Of a DNA stretch of 64,000 nt, positions 10,256-19,462 are shown piece by piece. The DNA lies in contig NZ_SDQD01000002.1 of assembly GCF_004153685.1 (NCBI RefSeq), positions 1 to 64,000 on the forward strand. The letters run 5' to 3'. The position numbers were made by a program, and so were the translations under genes. The DNA comes from Pollutimonas harenae (GTDB taxonomy: Bacteria > Pseudomonadota > Gammaproteobacteria > Burkholderiales > Burkholderiaceae_B). The stretch's first letter is position 1, and each line of letters opens with the position of its first letter. The notes beneath the pieces are model-generated. The model did no database searches, was not told where the DNA came from, and saw nothing but the letters and a program-made list of their open reading frames with translations.

Positions 10256-11137
10256 GTGGTCAAGGCTTTACATCAATCAAGCATTACTTCGTTGCCCCTG
10301 CTTGCACGAGGCAAAGTACGCGATATGTATGCGGTGGGCGATGACAAATTGCTGATTGTGGCCTCTGACCGCATTTCTGCTTTCGATGTCATTCTTGATG
10401 ATCCTATTCCGGGCAAGGGCCAGGTACTGACCGAGTTGACCGAGTTCTGGCTCAAGAAGCTGGCACATATCCTTCCCAATCATTCCACAGGCATCGACCC
10501 CCAAGACGTCGTCACCGAGCACGAGCGCGAACAGGTGGCAGGCAGGGCGGTGGTCGTCAAGCGTCTCAAGCCTATCCTGGTCGAAGCGGTTGCGCGCGGC
10601 TATCTGATTGGCTCGGGCTGGAAAGATTATCAAAGCACAGGCAGTATCTGCGGCATTGCCTTGCCCCAGGGCCTGCAGCAGGCCAGCCGTCTACCAGAGC
10701 CTATTTTTACACCTGCCGCCAAGGCGGAGTTCGGTGAGCACGATGAAAACGTTGATTTCGATTACGTTATAAAGCAGGTCGGCAGCGAACTGGCTCAAAC
10801 CATACGCTCGACCACCTTGCAGCTGTACTCCGAAGCCGCGCAATTTGCGGCTGACAAGGGCATTATCATTGCCGACACCAAGTTCGAATTCGGCCTTGAT
10901 GAGCACGGGCAGCTGCATCTGATGGATGAAGTCCTTACACCGGATTCGTCCCGTTTTTGGCCAGCCTCCGGCTACGCGGTGGGTATCAGCCCTCCCTCGT
11001 TCGACAAACAGTTCGTGCGTGACTGGCTCGAAACCCAGGTATGGGATAAAACCCCTCCAGCTCCGCGCCTGCCGGCAGAGGTCCTCGAAAAAACGGCGGA
11101 TAAATATCGTGAAGCCGCTACCCGGTTGATGGCCTGA
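10256..11137 (+). CDS. purC: phosphoribosylaminoimidazole-succinocarboxamide synthase
   Basis: SAICAR synthetase couples aspartate to CAIR with ATP in de novo purine synthesis. The 293-residue protein has Leu-Ala-Arg-Gly-Lys-Val-Arg-Asp near its start, Ser-Asp-Arg-Ile-Ser-Ala-Phe-Asp-Val, and the later [10 protein letters not shown] and [12 protein letters not shown] motifs. The start appears to be GTG, with AGGAT ahead of it in the tail of the terminator. purE follows after 29 bases. Confidence 0.96.
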   Translation: MVKALHQSSITSLPLLARGKVRDMYAVGDDKLLIVASDRISAFDVILDDPIPGKGQVLTELTEFWLKKLAHILPNHSTGIDPQDVVTEHEREQVAGRAVVVKRLKPILVEAVARGYLIGSGWKDYQSTGSICGIALPQGLQQASRLPEPIFTPAAKAEFGEHDENVDFDYVIKQVGSELAQTIRSTTLQLYSEAAQFAADKGIIIADTKFEFGLDEHGQLHLMDEVLTPDSSRFWPASGYAVGISPPSFDKQFVRDWLETQVWDKTPPAPRLPAEVLEKTADKYREAATRLMA

Positions 11138-11166
11138 TCTTGAATACCGATATAGTGGAGTTCAAC

Positions 11167-11691
11167 ATGAGCGATACAGCACAGCAAAGCGCAGAGTCAT
11201 CCGTCGTGGGCGTGATCATGGGCTCATCCAGCGATTGGGATGTCATGCAGCACGCCGCTGCCATACTCGATGAATTCGATATCACCCACGAAATCCGCGT
11301 TGTGTCGGCGCACCGCATGCCGCACGATATGGTCGAGTATGGTGCCCATGCCGCCGAACGGGGCCTGCGCGCCATTATTGCCGGTGCAGGTGGGGCGGCC
11401 CATTTGCCGGGCATGATGGCGGCACTGACCCCGGTGCCGGTCTTTGGCGTGCCTGTCCCATCGCGCTATCTGAGGGGCGAAGACTCACTCCTGTCCATCG
11501 TCCAGATGCCCAAGGGCGTGCCCGTGGCCACCTTTGCCATAGGCGAGGCGGGTGCAGCCAATGCGGCCCTGCATGTCGTGGCTTGCCTGGCAACCACCGA
11601 CGCAGCCCTGCAGCAGCGCCTGATTGCCTTTCGGGCCCGGCAAACCGAGGTGGCCAGGTCCATGGTCGTACCGCCGCATGTAACCCTGTAG
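11167..11691 (+). CDS. purE: N5-carboxyaminoimidazole ribonucleotide mutase, class I
   Basis: A 174-residue mutase converting N5-CAIR to CAIR. It has Met-Gly-Ser-Ser-Ser-Asp-Trp-Asp near the N-terminus and the Ser-Ala-His-Arg-Met-Pro segment with the catalytic histidine. I chose the ATG at 11167, preceded by a GGAG site, over an in-frame TTG at 11140. It works with the purK product encoded next. Confidence 0.95.
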   Translation: MSDTAQQSAESSVVGVIMGSSSDWDVMQHAAAILDEFDITHEIRVVSAHRMPHDMVEYGAHAAERGLRAIIAGAGGAAHLPGMMAALTPVPVFGVPVPSRYLRGEDSLLSIVQMPKGVPVATFAIGEAGAANAALHVVACLATTDAALQQRLIAFRARQTEVARSMVVPPHVTL

Positions 11692-11758
11692 CGGGTATAG
11701 AAAGCCGCAGCGGCTCGCAAGTTCTTTTTTGCATTTATTGTTCACGGATGGCATTTTC

Positions 11759-12940
11759 ATGAGTCAAGCCTCACTTCCTTCCTCCGTTGTGCCGGGCGAC
11801 TGGCTGGGTATTCTTGGGGGTGGCCAGTTGGGGCGCATGTTCTGTCATGCCGCCCAAAGCCTGGGTTATAAGGTGGCTGTACTCGACCCCGACGAGCACA
11901 GTCCGGCAGGCGCTGTTGCCGACCTGCACATTCAGGCCGGTTATCAGGACGAGGCCGCACTGGCTCGTCTATCCGAACGTTGCAAGGCCATCACCACCGA
12001 ATTCGAAAACGTACCGGCGCTCAGCCTCGAGACGCTCGCAGACAACGTGCGAGTCAGTCCGGCTGGCGCAGCGGTCGCTATCGTCCAGGATCGTATCCAG
12101 GAAAAGGCTTTTATCCGCAAAGCTGGCGTGCCGGTTGCCCCTTATGTTGCTGTACGTCAGTCTGAAGATATCGTCACTGCGCCCGACACCCTGTTTCCAG
12201 GAATTTTAAAGGTCGCCCGTTTGGGTTACGACGGCAAGGGGCAGGCGCGGGTGAGCAGCCGCGCCGAGGCCATGGCCGCTTTCGAGGGTTTCCAGCAGGC
12301 CGAATGTGTGCTGGAAGCCATGCTGCCTTTGGCAAGCGAGCTGTCAGTGATTCTGGCGCGTGGTTACGATGGCAAGGTGGCACTTTTTCCATCGGCCCAG
12401 AACGAACATCGCGACGGTATTCTTGCCGTATCCACGGTTGATGACTCATTGCTTGATGCCTCGCTTGCCGGGCAGGCGGCCGATGCCGCGGTCTCTATTG
12501 CTCAGGCGCTGGAGTATGTAGGGGTGCTGTGTGTCGAGTTTTTTGTGTTGCGCGATGGCAGCCTGGTGGCCAACGAGATTGCTCCGCGTCCGCATAACAG
12601 TGGCCATTTCACCATGAATGCCAGCGCCTCCAGCCAGTTCGAGCAACAGGCCAGGGCCATGGCGGGCTTGCCGCTAGGCAATACCGACAGTCTGTGTCCG
12701 GTTGTCATGTTGAATCTGTTGGGCGACCTCTGGTTTGCTGAAAACAGCGGAACAGCGCGTGAACCCGACTGGGCTGGTGTATTGGCGATACCGGGTGCCA
12801 AACTGCACTTGTACGGCAAGGCTCAGGCGCGCCCAGGCCGCAAGATGGGCCATGTAAATGTTCTGGGCGCCACGCTTGCCGAAGCGCGCGTCCGGGCACA
12901 GCAAGTGGCTCAGATTCTGGGTATAGAGTTTCGTCCATGA
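11759..12940 (+). CDS. purK: N5-carboxyaminoimidazole ribonucleotide synthase
   Basis: An ATP-grasp enzyme of 393 residues that carboxylates AIR with bicarbonate and ATP. The N-terminal Gly-Ile-Leu-Gly-Gly-Gly-Gln-Leu-Gly-Arg-Met dinucleotide-fold motif, the Lys-Val-Ala-Arg-Leu-Gly-Tyr-Asp-Gly-Lys-Gly-Gln ATP-grasp motif and Asn-Glu-Ile-Ala-Pro-Arg-Pro-His-Asn-Ser-Gly-His are diagnostic. The start is the ATG at 11759 after a 67-base gap from purE. Its stop overlaps the start of the next gene by four bases. Confidence 0.96.
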   Translation: MSQASLPSSVVPGDWLGILGGGQLGRMFCHAAQSLGYKVAVLDPDEHSPAGAVADLHIQAGYQDEAALARLSERCKAITTEFENVPALSLETLADNVRVSPAGAAVAIVQDRIQEKAFIRKAGVPVAPYVAVRQSEDIVTAPDTLFPGILKVARLGYDGKGQARVSSRAEAMAAFEGFQQAECVLEAMLPLASELSVILARGYDGKVALFPSAQNEHRDGILAVSTVDDSLLDASLAGQAADAAVSIAQALEYVGVLCVEFFVLRDGSLVANEIAPRPHNSGHFTMNASASSQFEQQARAMAGLPLGNTDSLCPVVMLNLLGDLWFAENSGTAREPDWAGVLAIPGAKLHLYGKAQARPGRKMGHVNVLGATLAEARVRAQQVAQILGIEFRP

Positions 12941-13980
12941 GCACCCTGGCATCGTCTGTTGCTCCGAATATGGAACAACAATTGAGTGCAGCCGCTCAGC
13001 GTTTGGCGCAGGGTGGGCTTGTCGCCTTCCCCACCGAGACGGTCTATGGGCTGGGGGCCGATGCCGAAAATCCGCAGGCTATTGCCCGTATTTATGCAGC
13101 CAAGGGTCGTCCGGCCAATCACCCGGTGATCGTACATGTGGCGCCCGAAGCCGACCTGAGCTATTGGGCCGCATCCATACCTGCCGAGGCGAGGATATTG
13201 ATACAGGCATTCTGGCCTGGTCCGCTGACCTTGATTCTTCCGCGTGCGGCACATATCCCCGCCGCAGTCAGTGGGGGACAGGACAGCATAGGCTTGCGGT
13301 GTCCATCGCACCCTGTCGCTCAGGCTTTGTTGCGCCAGTTCGCCCGCGAGAAACCCAACGGCCAGGGTGGCGTGGCAGCGCCATCGGCCAACAAATTCGG
13401 GCAGGTCTCACCGACGCACGCGGAGCATGTATGGTCCGAGTTTCCTGAACTGGGTGCTGATCAATTGTTAGTGCTGGAGGGAGGCCCGTCCGAGGTAGGT
13501 ATTGAGTCCACGATTGTGGACGTTTCCAGGATCGAGTCAGGTATGGGGCCAGTATTGTTGCGTCCAGGCCATATCTCGGCAGCGCAGCTTGCCGCGGTAC
13601 TGGGTGCGCCACCAGCGCGGCCTGATGACCACGCACCCCAGGTATCGGGTTCGCTGAAAGCGCATTACGCACCGCACACACCCTTGCAAGTATTGCCGCT
13701 AAGCTTGCTGTTGGATGCCGTCCGGCAGGGCGGGTCAAATCAGGCTCGCGGGCGCACGGCGGTAGTGGCATTCAATCCTGTCCAGTTCGACGCCTTACCT
13801 GGTGTGGATACACTGATATGCAATGCCGACCCGGCTGCTTATGCGCGCGAGCTATATGCCTTGTTACGTCGACTGGATGCGCAGGGCTATGCACGCATCC
13901 TGATGGAGCAGCCTCCGCGCACGGCCGATTGGCAGGCTGTCAATGACCGCATTGGCCGGGCGGCAGCCGCTTTTTCATAG
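12937..13980 (+). CDS. tsaC: L-threonylcarbamoyladenylate synthase (Sua5/YrdC/TsaC long form)
   Basis: This enzyme makes threonylcarbamoyl-AMP from threonine, bicarbonate and ATP, the first step of the t6A modification of ANN-decoding tRNAs. The YrdC domain is at about residues 10-210 (Val-Ala-Phe-Pro-Thr-Glu-Thr-Val-Tyr-Gly-Leu-Gly; Pro-Ser-Ala-Asn; Ser-Thr-Ile-Val-Asp). At 347 residues it is the long Sua5 type, with a C-terminal Sua5 domain starting after the Ser-Gly-Ser-Leu-Lys-Ala-His-Tyr-Ala-Pro linker. Coupled to purK by an ATGA overlap. A later enzyme of the same modification, TcdA, is encoded at 25507. The last 6 bases overlap a convergent hydrolase gene. Confidence 0.92.
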   Translation: MSTLASSVAPNMEQQLSAAAQRLAQGGLVAFPTETVYGLGADAENPQAIARIYAAKGRPANHPVIVHVAPEADLSYWAASIPAEARILIQAFWPGPLTLILPRAAHIPAAVSGGQDSIGLRCPSHPVAQALLRQFAREKPNGQGGVAAPSANKFGQVSPTHAEHVWSEFPELGADQLLVLEGGPSEVGIESTIVDVSRIESGMGPVLLRPGHISAAQLAAVLGAPPARPDDHAPQVSGSLKAHYAPHTPLQVLPLSLLLDAVRQGGSNQARGRTAVVAFNPVQFDALPGVDTLICNADPAAYARELYALLRRLDAQGYARILMEQPPRTADWQAVNDRIGRAAAAFS

Positions 13981-14778
13981 GCGGTTTAAAAATTCCGTTA
14001 GCGCTTGTGTGACGCGTTCAGGCTGGTCGCGTTGCGGAATGTGACCGCACTTGGGCAAAATGCAAAGTTCTGTGTGCGGAGCCAGGCGTTTGATACCGTG
14101 GATCTGGTCCAGGCTGCCGTATTCGTCGCCTTCTCCCTGGATGGCCAGAATTGGACAGCGTATTTGCGGAACCAATGCTTCGATATTCCAGTTTCGAAAC
14201 TCAGGCTTCAGCCAGGTGTCATTCCAGCTCCAGAAAACTGAAGCGGGATCCTGATGATAGCGCCCAAGCTTTTGCTCCAGGTCGGTGGCCAGATACAGCT
14301 CGCGTGCGATCTGAATGCCTTTGAGGGTGATATCTTCAACGAAAATATGTGGGGCCGCCACAGCTATTCCTTTCAGACGATTGGGGTATAGGGCGGCGTA
14401 CAGCAAGGCTATCGAACCGCCATCACTGTGGCCGAACAGCACGGGGCGTTCGTCGTCCAGTCCCAGTGCGCTGAACAGTGCGGGCAGCGCCTGTTCAGCC
14501 TCGATGTGCAAGTAGTCGGGTGAGCGCGGCTGAGACAGCGGGCGCGGTGTGCTTTGTCCGTAGCCATAGCGCGAGAACACCAGCCCTCGGCAGTTGGCAG
14601 CCTTGCATACTTGTTCTGGCCAGTCTTTCCACATGGATACTGATCCAAGGCCTTCATGCAGGAAAACCAGCAATGGGGCTGCGCTGATATCGGGATTGAT
14701 CCACTGGCACTCGAGGACGATATCGTTGCCTGTATGGACGATGGGGACTAAAGCGGTGGTGCGGGCGATGGCTGGCAT
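13975..14778 (-). CDS. alpha/beta-fold hydrolase
   Basis: A 267-residue hydrolase with the alpha/beta fold pattern: an oxyanion segment Phe-Leu-His-Glu-Gly-Leu-Gly-Ser, the nucleophile elbow Gly-His-Ser-Asp-Gly-Gly near residue 118, and a C-terminal catalytic histidine in Cys-Gly-His-Ile-Pro-Gln-Arg-Asp. No signal peptide is seen, so it is probably cytoplasmic. The substrate is unknown; the neighbouring genes are not informative because it is convergent with tsaC and divergent from the MaoC-like gene. Confidence 0.85.
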   Translation of the reverse strand: MPAIARTTALVPIVHTGNDIVLECQWINPDISAAPLLVFLHEGLGSVSMWKDWPEQVCKAANCRGLVFSRYGYGQSTPRPLSQPRSPDYLHIEAEQALPALFSALGLDDERPVLFGHSDGGSIALLYAALYPNRLKGIAVAAPHIFVEDITLKGIQIARELYLATDLEQKLGRYHQDPASVFWSWNDTWLKPEFRNWNIEALVPQIRCPILAIQGEGDEYGSLDQIHGIKRLAPHTELCILPKCGHIPQRDQPERVTQALTEFLNRL

Positions 14779-14873
14779 GGATTCCTGATGTTCCGGCGGG
14801 GCGGCACTTTAGATTTATATTAAGGTTAAACTACTTCGTTTTACTGGTTATCAGAAGGTGTTTGGGCCTTGCC

Positions 14874-15320
14874 ATGAAATTTAGTGAGTTTACAGTTGGA
14901 ATGGTCATCAAGCATGGCCCTGTTATTGTCGACGAAGCCGAGATGCTGGCATTCGCCAAATCGTACGATCCGCAGTGGTTTCATATTAACCCCGAGCAGG
15001 CCAAAGAGGGCCGCTGGGACGGTTTGATTGCCAGCGGCTGGCTGACCTGCAGTCTGGCCATGCGCATGGCTGTCGACGCCGCGCTACAGAACTCTGAATC
15101 GTTTGCATCGCCTGGCCTTGAGCGTTTGCGTTGGCTTCTGCCTGTGCGTGCTGGTGACGCCTTGCGTCTCGAGGCCACAGTCGATTCGCTGCGCACCTCA
15201 TCCTCACGCAGCGATCTGGGAATATTGCGCTGGACCTGGCGTGTATTCAACCAAAAAGACGAACAAGTCCTTGAGGTTGAAGCCACCAGCTTGTTTGACC
15301 TGGGCGCAGAGCCTCGATAA
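14874..15320 (+). CDS. MaoC-like hot-dog domain protein
   Basis: A 148-residue protein of the MaoC/R-hydratase hot-dog family. The Asp-Pro-Gln-Trp-Phe-His-Ile-Asn-Pro segment carries the Asp-His pair typical of enoyl-CoA hydratases of this fold, followed by Asp-Gly-Leu-Ile-Ala-Ser-Gly-Trp. The start is uncertain: the ATG at 14874 gives the family's usual N-terminus, but a TTG at 14862 is closer to the AGAAGG sequence upstream. The real substrate is unknown; the convergent gcdH suggests acyl-CoA chemistry, which is inference only. Confidence 0.8.
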   Translation: MKFSEFTVGMVIKHGPVIVDEAEMLAFAKSYDPQWFHINPEQAKEGRWDGLIASGWLTCSLAMRMAVDAALQNSESFASPGLERLRWLLPVRAGDALRLEATVDSLRTSSSRSDLGILRWTWRVFNQKDEQVLEVEATSLFDLGAEPR

Positions 15321-15323
15321 TGC

Positions 15324-15354
15324 AAAAAGGCAGCTCACAATAAGCTGCCTTTTT
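15324..15354. terminator. bidirectional rho-independent terminator
   Basis: A 12-base-pair perfect inverted repeat, A5-GGCAGCT and AGCTGCC-T5, with a 7-base loop. The A run on one side and T run on the other let it work in both directions. It lies between the MaoC-like gene and the converging gcdH and probably ends both transcripts. Confidence 0.9.
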
Positions 15355-15420
15355 CGATGCTGTATTCGGCATGGGGGCATTTCAGCGTATGCATGCCCTC
15401 ATGCTGGCGTGGCATCAGGC

Positions 15421-16614
15421 CTAGAAGAATGCCTGCAGTCCGGTCTGGGCGCGACCCAGAATCAGAGCATGCACGTCGTGCGTGCCTTCGTAGGTATTGA
15501 CCACTTCAAGGTTGACCAGGTGGCGTGCAACACCGAACTCGTCGGATATCCCGTTGCCGCCCAGCATGTCACGGGCAAGGCGGGCGATATCGAGCGCCTT
15601 GCCGCAAGAGTTGCGCTTCATGATCGAGGTGATCTCGACGGCGGCGGTGCCTTCGTCTTTCATGCGTCCGAGTCGCAGGCAGCCTTGCAGTGCCAGCGTA
15701 ATTTCCGTTTGCATATCAGCCAGTTTTTTCTGGATCAGCTGATTTTGTGCCAGAGGGCGGCCAAATTGCTTGCGATCCAGGGTGTACTGGCGAGCGGTAT
15801 GCCAGCATGCCTCGGCAGCGCCCAGGGCGCCCCAGGCTATGCCGTAGCGGGCCGAGTTAAGACAAGTGAAGGGGCCACGCAAACCGGTGACTTTAGGTAG
15901 CATCTGCTCGGCGCCGATCTCGACCTCGTCCATGACGATTTCGCCGGTAATGGAGGAGCGCAGGCCCACCTTGCCATGAATGGCAGGGGCCGACAGGCCC
16001 TTCATGCCTTTCTCGAGGATGAAGCCACGGATCTTGCCGTCGTCGTCGCCGCCCACTACTTTGGCCCACACGACGAATACATCGGCGATGGGCGAGTTGG
16101 TGATCCACATTTTGTTGCCGCTGACCTTATAGCCGTTGGCAGTTTTGACCGCACGGGTCTCCATGCCGCCTGGATCGGAGCCATGATTGGGCTCGGTCAG
16201 GCCAAAACAGCCTATCCAGGCGCCGCTGGCCAGCTTGGGCAAATACTTTTGTTTTTGCTCTTCGCTGCCGAATTCGTTGATGGGCACCATGACCAGTGAG
16301 GATTGAACGCTCATCATGGAGCGGTAGCCTGAATCGACGCGCTCAACTTCACGGGCGATCAGGCCATAGCTGACGTAGTTCAGTCCGGCGCCACCATATT
16401 CTTCAGGGATAGTGGCACCCAACAGCCCAAGTTCGCCCATTTCAGCAAAAATGGCTGCGTCGGTTTTTTCGTGACGGAAGGCATCGAGAACGCGGGTTGC
16501 GAGTTTGTCCTGCGCATAGGCTTGCGCAGCATCGCGCACCATGCGCTCTTCTTCGGTAAGTTGGGTATCCAGCAACAGGGGGTCTTGCCAGTGAAAGGAG
16601 GGGGCTGCCGACAT
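15421..16614 (-). CDS. gcdH: glutaryl-CoA dehydrogenase (acyl-CoA dehydrogenase family)
   Basis: A 397-residue FAD enzyme that oxidatively decarboxylates glutaryl-CoA to crotonyl-CoA in lysine, tryptophan and related catabolism. Features are [10 protein letters not shown] in the FAD/substrate region and the catalytic base Glu376 in Thr-Tyr-Glu-Gly-Thr-His-Asp-Val-His, the sequence typical of glutaryl-CoA rather than straight-chain dehydrogenases. It lies 63 bases downstream of the TPP enzyme on the same strand, so both are probably transcribed from the gap next to the LysR gene. Confidence 0.93.
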   Translation of the reverse strand: MSAAPSFHWQDPLLLDTQLTEEERMVRDAAQAYAQDKLATRVLDAFRHEKTDAAIFAEMGELGLLGATIPEEYGGAGLNYVSYGLIAREVERVDSGYRSMMSVQSSLVMVPINEFGSEEQKQKYLPKLASGAWIGCFGLTEPNHGSDPGGMETRAVKTANGYKVSGNKMWITNSPIADVFVVWAKVVGGDDDGKIRGFILEKGMKGLSAPAIHGKVGLRSSITGEIVMDEVEIGAEQMLPKVTGLRGPFTCLNSARYGIAWGALGAAEACWHTARQYTLDRKQFGRPLAQNQLIQKKLADMQTEITLALQGCLRLGRMKDEGTAAVEITSIMKRNSCGKALDIARLARDMLGGNGISDEFGVARHLVNLEVVNTYEGTHDVHALILGRAQTGLQAFF

Positions 16615-16677
16615 AGTGGGCTCCGTTGGGTAAGTTGAATTTACAGTGTTTCTGGGTTGGCCGGTGCGAGCAAGCTG

Positions 16678-18375
16678 TCAGGACTGCGACGCCAGGGCTT
16701 TTTCCCGTATTTTTTGCAATGTTGTTGTGGGTGAAATTGCTTGTGGATCGATCAGGCAATGCAAGATGGCGGGTTTGCCGCTGGCCAGGGCTCGTTCGAA
16801 AGCCGGTGCAAACTGCTCGGTGGTTTCCACGCGTTCGCCGTGGCCGCCAAAAGCCTGCGCATAGGCTGCAAAATCAGGATTTTGCAGCTCTGTGGCCGAC
16901 AGGCGCGCAGGATAATGGAGTTCCTGGTGCATGCGTATGGTGCCATACATGCCGTTGTCGATCAGCAAAACGATAATCGGCAACTGATACTGGACGGCAG
17001 TGGCGAACTCCTGGCCGTGCATCATGAAGCAGCCGTCTCCGGCAAAGCATATGACTGTTTTGGATGGATCTATACGCTTGGCGCCAACGGCAGCAGGCAA
17101 GCCGTAGCCCATGGATCCTGATGTGGGAGCCAGTTGAGTGCCATAACGTGTGAAACGATGAAAGCGATGCAGCCAGGTTGCGTAATTGCCTGCACCGTTG
17201 CACATAATGGCGTCTTCTGGGAGTACCGAGCGCAAATAACTCATGACCTGACCCATTTGCAGTTGCCCCGGGTGCGTGATCTTTTGCGGATCAGTCCAGT
17301 TCAGGTAGCTGGCGCGTAGCTGATCGCGCTCGCCAGACCAGGCAGGTGCTTGCGGCGCCGTCAGCGAGCCCAGTGCCTGGGCAAAGGCAATGGGCGATAC
17401 ATTGATGCCGATATTGCTGCGATAAACGCGGTTCAGCTCACTGACGTCGGGGTGCACGTGGATCAGGGTCTGTGCAGGAACAGGTATGTCGAGCAAGGTG
17501 TAGCTTTGGCTTGCAATTTCCGACATGCGTCCGCCTACCAACAGCACCAGATCGGACTCTTTGATATAGCGCATCAGTTCGGGGTTGCTGCCCAGGCCGA
17601 CATCGCCAACGAAGCATGGGTGGGCGGTGGAAAACAACATTTGCCGGCGGAACTGCACCGCAACCGGCAGTTGATGGCTGGTCGCAAAATCGGCAAATTG
17701 GTCGACAGCTTGCTGGTTCCAGCGGGTGCCCCCGAGGATGGCGATGGGTTTTCGGGCCTGGCCAAGCTGCTGTGCGAGGGCCTCAAGCTGCTGGCTCGAA
17801 GGCGCACTTTCAATGACTTCGTATCGAGGAGCGTCGCTGACTTCGGCGATTTCGACCAGCATGTCTTCGGGCAAGGCAATCACAACGGGACCCGGGCGAC
17901 CCGAGGTAGCTACGTGAAAGGCACGTGAGACAATTTCAGGGATGCGTTCGACCTGGTCTATTTCGGTGGCCCATTTGACCTGAGTGCCGAATACCGCGCG
18001 GTAGTCCATTTCCTGGAAAGCCTCTCGTTCGCGCATGCCGCGTTCGATCTGGCCCACGAACAGGATGAGCGGTGTGGAGTCTTGTTTGGCAATATGTATG
18101 CCAGCCAGGGCATTGGAGGCGCCAGGCCCACGCGTGACCATGCAGATGCCGGGTTTGCCGGTCAGTTTGCCATAAGCATCAGCCATCATGGCTGCGCCGC
18201 CTTCCTGACGGCATACGGTGACTTGTATGGCGGCATCGTGCAGTCCGTCGAGGACGGCGAGGTAGCTTTCGCCAGGCACGCAAAAAACATGCTCGGTGCC
18301 TTGCGCAAGCAGTTGATCGACAAGAATGTGTCCGCCCAGGCGTGGGCGCAGTGTGGTTTCGGGGCTGGCGTTCAT
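16678..18375 (-). CDS. thiamine pyrophosphate-dependent enzyme, acetolactate synthase-like
   Basis: A 565-residue protein with the three-domain layout of acetolactate synthase catalytic subunits. Glu58 in Arg-Gln-Glu-Gly-Gly-Ala is the conserved cofactor-activating glutamate; the C-terminal domain has the TPP motif beginning Gly-Asp-Gly-Cys-Phe and ending in an Asp-Asn about 27 residues later. There is no regulatory subunit gene beside it and the neighbours are gcdH and a LysR gene, so a role in branched-chain synthesis is doubtful; it may be a catabolic 2-oxoacid decarboxylase or carboligase. The ATG at 18375 is preferred; the frame is open for 24 more codons through the operator-like repeats. 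Confidence 0.85.
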   Translation of the reverse strand: MNASPETTLRPRLGGHILVDQLLAQGTEHVFCVPGESYLAVLDGLHDAAIQVTVCRQEGGAAMMADAYGKLTGKPGICMVTRGPGASNALAGIHIAKQDSTPLILFVGQIERGMREREAFQEMDYRAVFGTQVKWATEIDQVERIPEIVSRAFHVATSGRPGPVVIALPEDMLVEIAEVSDAPRYEVIESAPSSQQLEALAQQLGQARKPIAILGGTRWNQQAVDQFADFATSHQLPVAVQFRRQMLFSTAHPCFVGDVGLGSNPELMRYIKESDLVLLVGGRMSEIASQSYTLLDIPVPAQTLIHVHPDVSELNRVYRSNIGINVSPIAFAQALGSLTAPQAPAWSGERDQLRASYLNWTDPQKITHPGQLQMGQVMSYLRSVLPEDAIMCNGAGNYATWLHRFHRFTRYGTQLAPTSGSMGYGLPAAVGAKRIDPSKTVICFAGDGCFMMHGQEFATAVQYQLPIIVLLIDNGMYGTIRMHQELHYPARLSATELQNPDFAAYAQAFGGHGERVETTEQFAPAFERALASGKPAILHCLIDPQAISPTTTLQKIREKALASQS

Positions 18376-18391
18376 AGTATGAGGATAATGT

Positions 18392-18447
18392 GCGTTGTAT
18401 GCACAACGCAATTGATAAAATTGCACAATGTCTTGCTGTTTGTGCAA
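18392..18447. promoter_or_regulatory. operator-like inverted repeats between the TPP enzyme and LysR genes
   Basis: Two perfect inverted repeats lie just upstream of the TPP enzyme start: GCGTTGT-4 bases-ACAACGC at 18392-18409, and TTGCACAA-11 bases-TTGTGCAA at 18421-18447. The heptamer TGCACAA or its complement occurs three times. Tandem dyads sharing a half-site in a divergent gap are what a LysR-type regulator binds, and the obvious candidate is the product of 18557-19462. The binding itself is inference. Confidence 0.6.
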
Positions 18448-18556
18448 GACTAGCCATAAAGTGCCGCAAGCTTTGATTCTAACCTTGCGGCGTAAATTGC
18501 GTTGAATTGCGACTTGAGTTGCATGCCATGAGGTCGAAGCAGGGTGATCAGGGTAT

Positions 18557-19462
18557 ATGAGAAACGGAATTCCACATTTGGGTGCTTTACAGGCATTTGA
18601 GGCGACAGCGAGACTGGGCTCATTTTCCAGGGCGGCCGAAGAGCTCTCGCTTACACATAGTGCAATCTATCGTCAGGTCACCGGGCTGGAAGAAAGATTG
18701 GGCGTGCAGCTGCTGACACGGGTGCGTCGTCGGGTGGCGCTGACTGATGCCGGCGCCGAGTATGCCGCTCGTGTACGGCATCATCTGGAACAACTCGAAA
18801 AAGACACTTTTGGTCTGATATCGCGTTCAGGCATGGGACGAAGCCTGCATATTGCCGTGTTGCCCACTCTGGCAACCACTTGGTTGCTGCCACGTCTGCC
18901 TGAGTTTCAACAACAGCATGCTGACATTGCCATCAGCCTTTCTGTACGCACCCTGCCTTTCCAGTTCAAGGATCACCCATTCGATGCGGCTATTTATCAC
19001 GCAGCGCAGATATGGCCCAGTACTGCCGGAATCAAGCTGTTCGATGAGGGTGAGCTGCTGCCTGTTTGTATTCCCGAGCTGCTGGATCGGCGCCAGGACT
19101 CGGCTCAGGGCATGAGCGGCCTGGTTCATTTGCATATGAGCTCGCGCCCCGATGCCTGGCGGCACTGGTATCAGGCCCAGAATAAAGAGTACATTCCCAT
19201 GATCAGCGGCGGGCCACGCTATGAACTATTCACCATGACACTTGCGGCAGTCAAGGCCGGGCTCGGGGTGGCGTTGGTTCCTCGATTCCTGGTACAGGAC
19301 GACATCGCTGAAGGCAGGCTGGTGACGCCTGCCGAGGGAGTCTTGCAAGTGCGGGAAGCTTATTTCTTCAGTTATCCACTGGTCAGCGAGCGGTCTGAAG
19401 CGCTGGCTTCTTTTGAATCGTGGCTGGCCGCAGCCGCACATTCCAGCAAGGAGTTTGTATGA
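18557..19462 (+). CDS. LysR-family transcriptional regulator (GcvA-like)
   Basis: A 301-residue LysR regulator with an N-terminal winged helix-turn-helix at about residues 8-66 (Leu-Gly-Ser-Phe-Ser-Arg-Ala-Ala-Glu-Glu-Leu, then Thr-His-Ser-Ala-Ile-Tyr-Arg-Gln-Val) and a periplasmic-binding-like effector domain from about residue 92. The start Pro-His-Leu-Gly-Ala-Leu-Gln-Ala-Phe-Glu resembles the GcvA subgroup. It is transcribed away from the TPP enzyme-gcdH pair, which is the normal arrangement for a regulator and its targets. Its stop overlaps the start of ggt, so it is probably also translationally coupled to that gene. Confidence 0.92.
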   Translation: MRNGIPHLGALQAFEATARLGSFSRAAEELSLTHSAIYRQVTGLEERLGVQLLTRVRRRVALTDAGAEYAARVRHHLEQLEKDTFGLISRSGMGRSLHIAVLPTLATTWLLPRLPEFQQQHADIAISLSVRTLPFQFKDHPFDAAIYHAAQIWPSTAGIKLFDEGELLPVCIPELLDRRQDSAQGMSGLVHLHMSSRPDAWRHWYQAQNKEYIPMISGGPRYELFTMTLAAVKAGLGVALVPRFLVQDDIAEGRLVTPAEGVLQVREAYFFSYPLVSERSEALASFESWLAAAAHSSKEFV

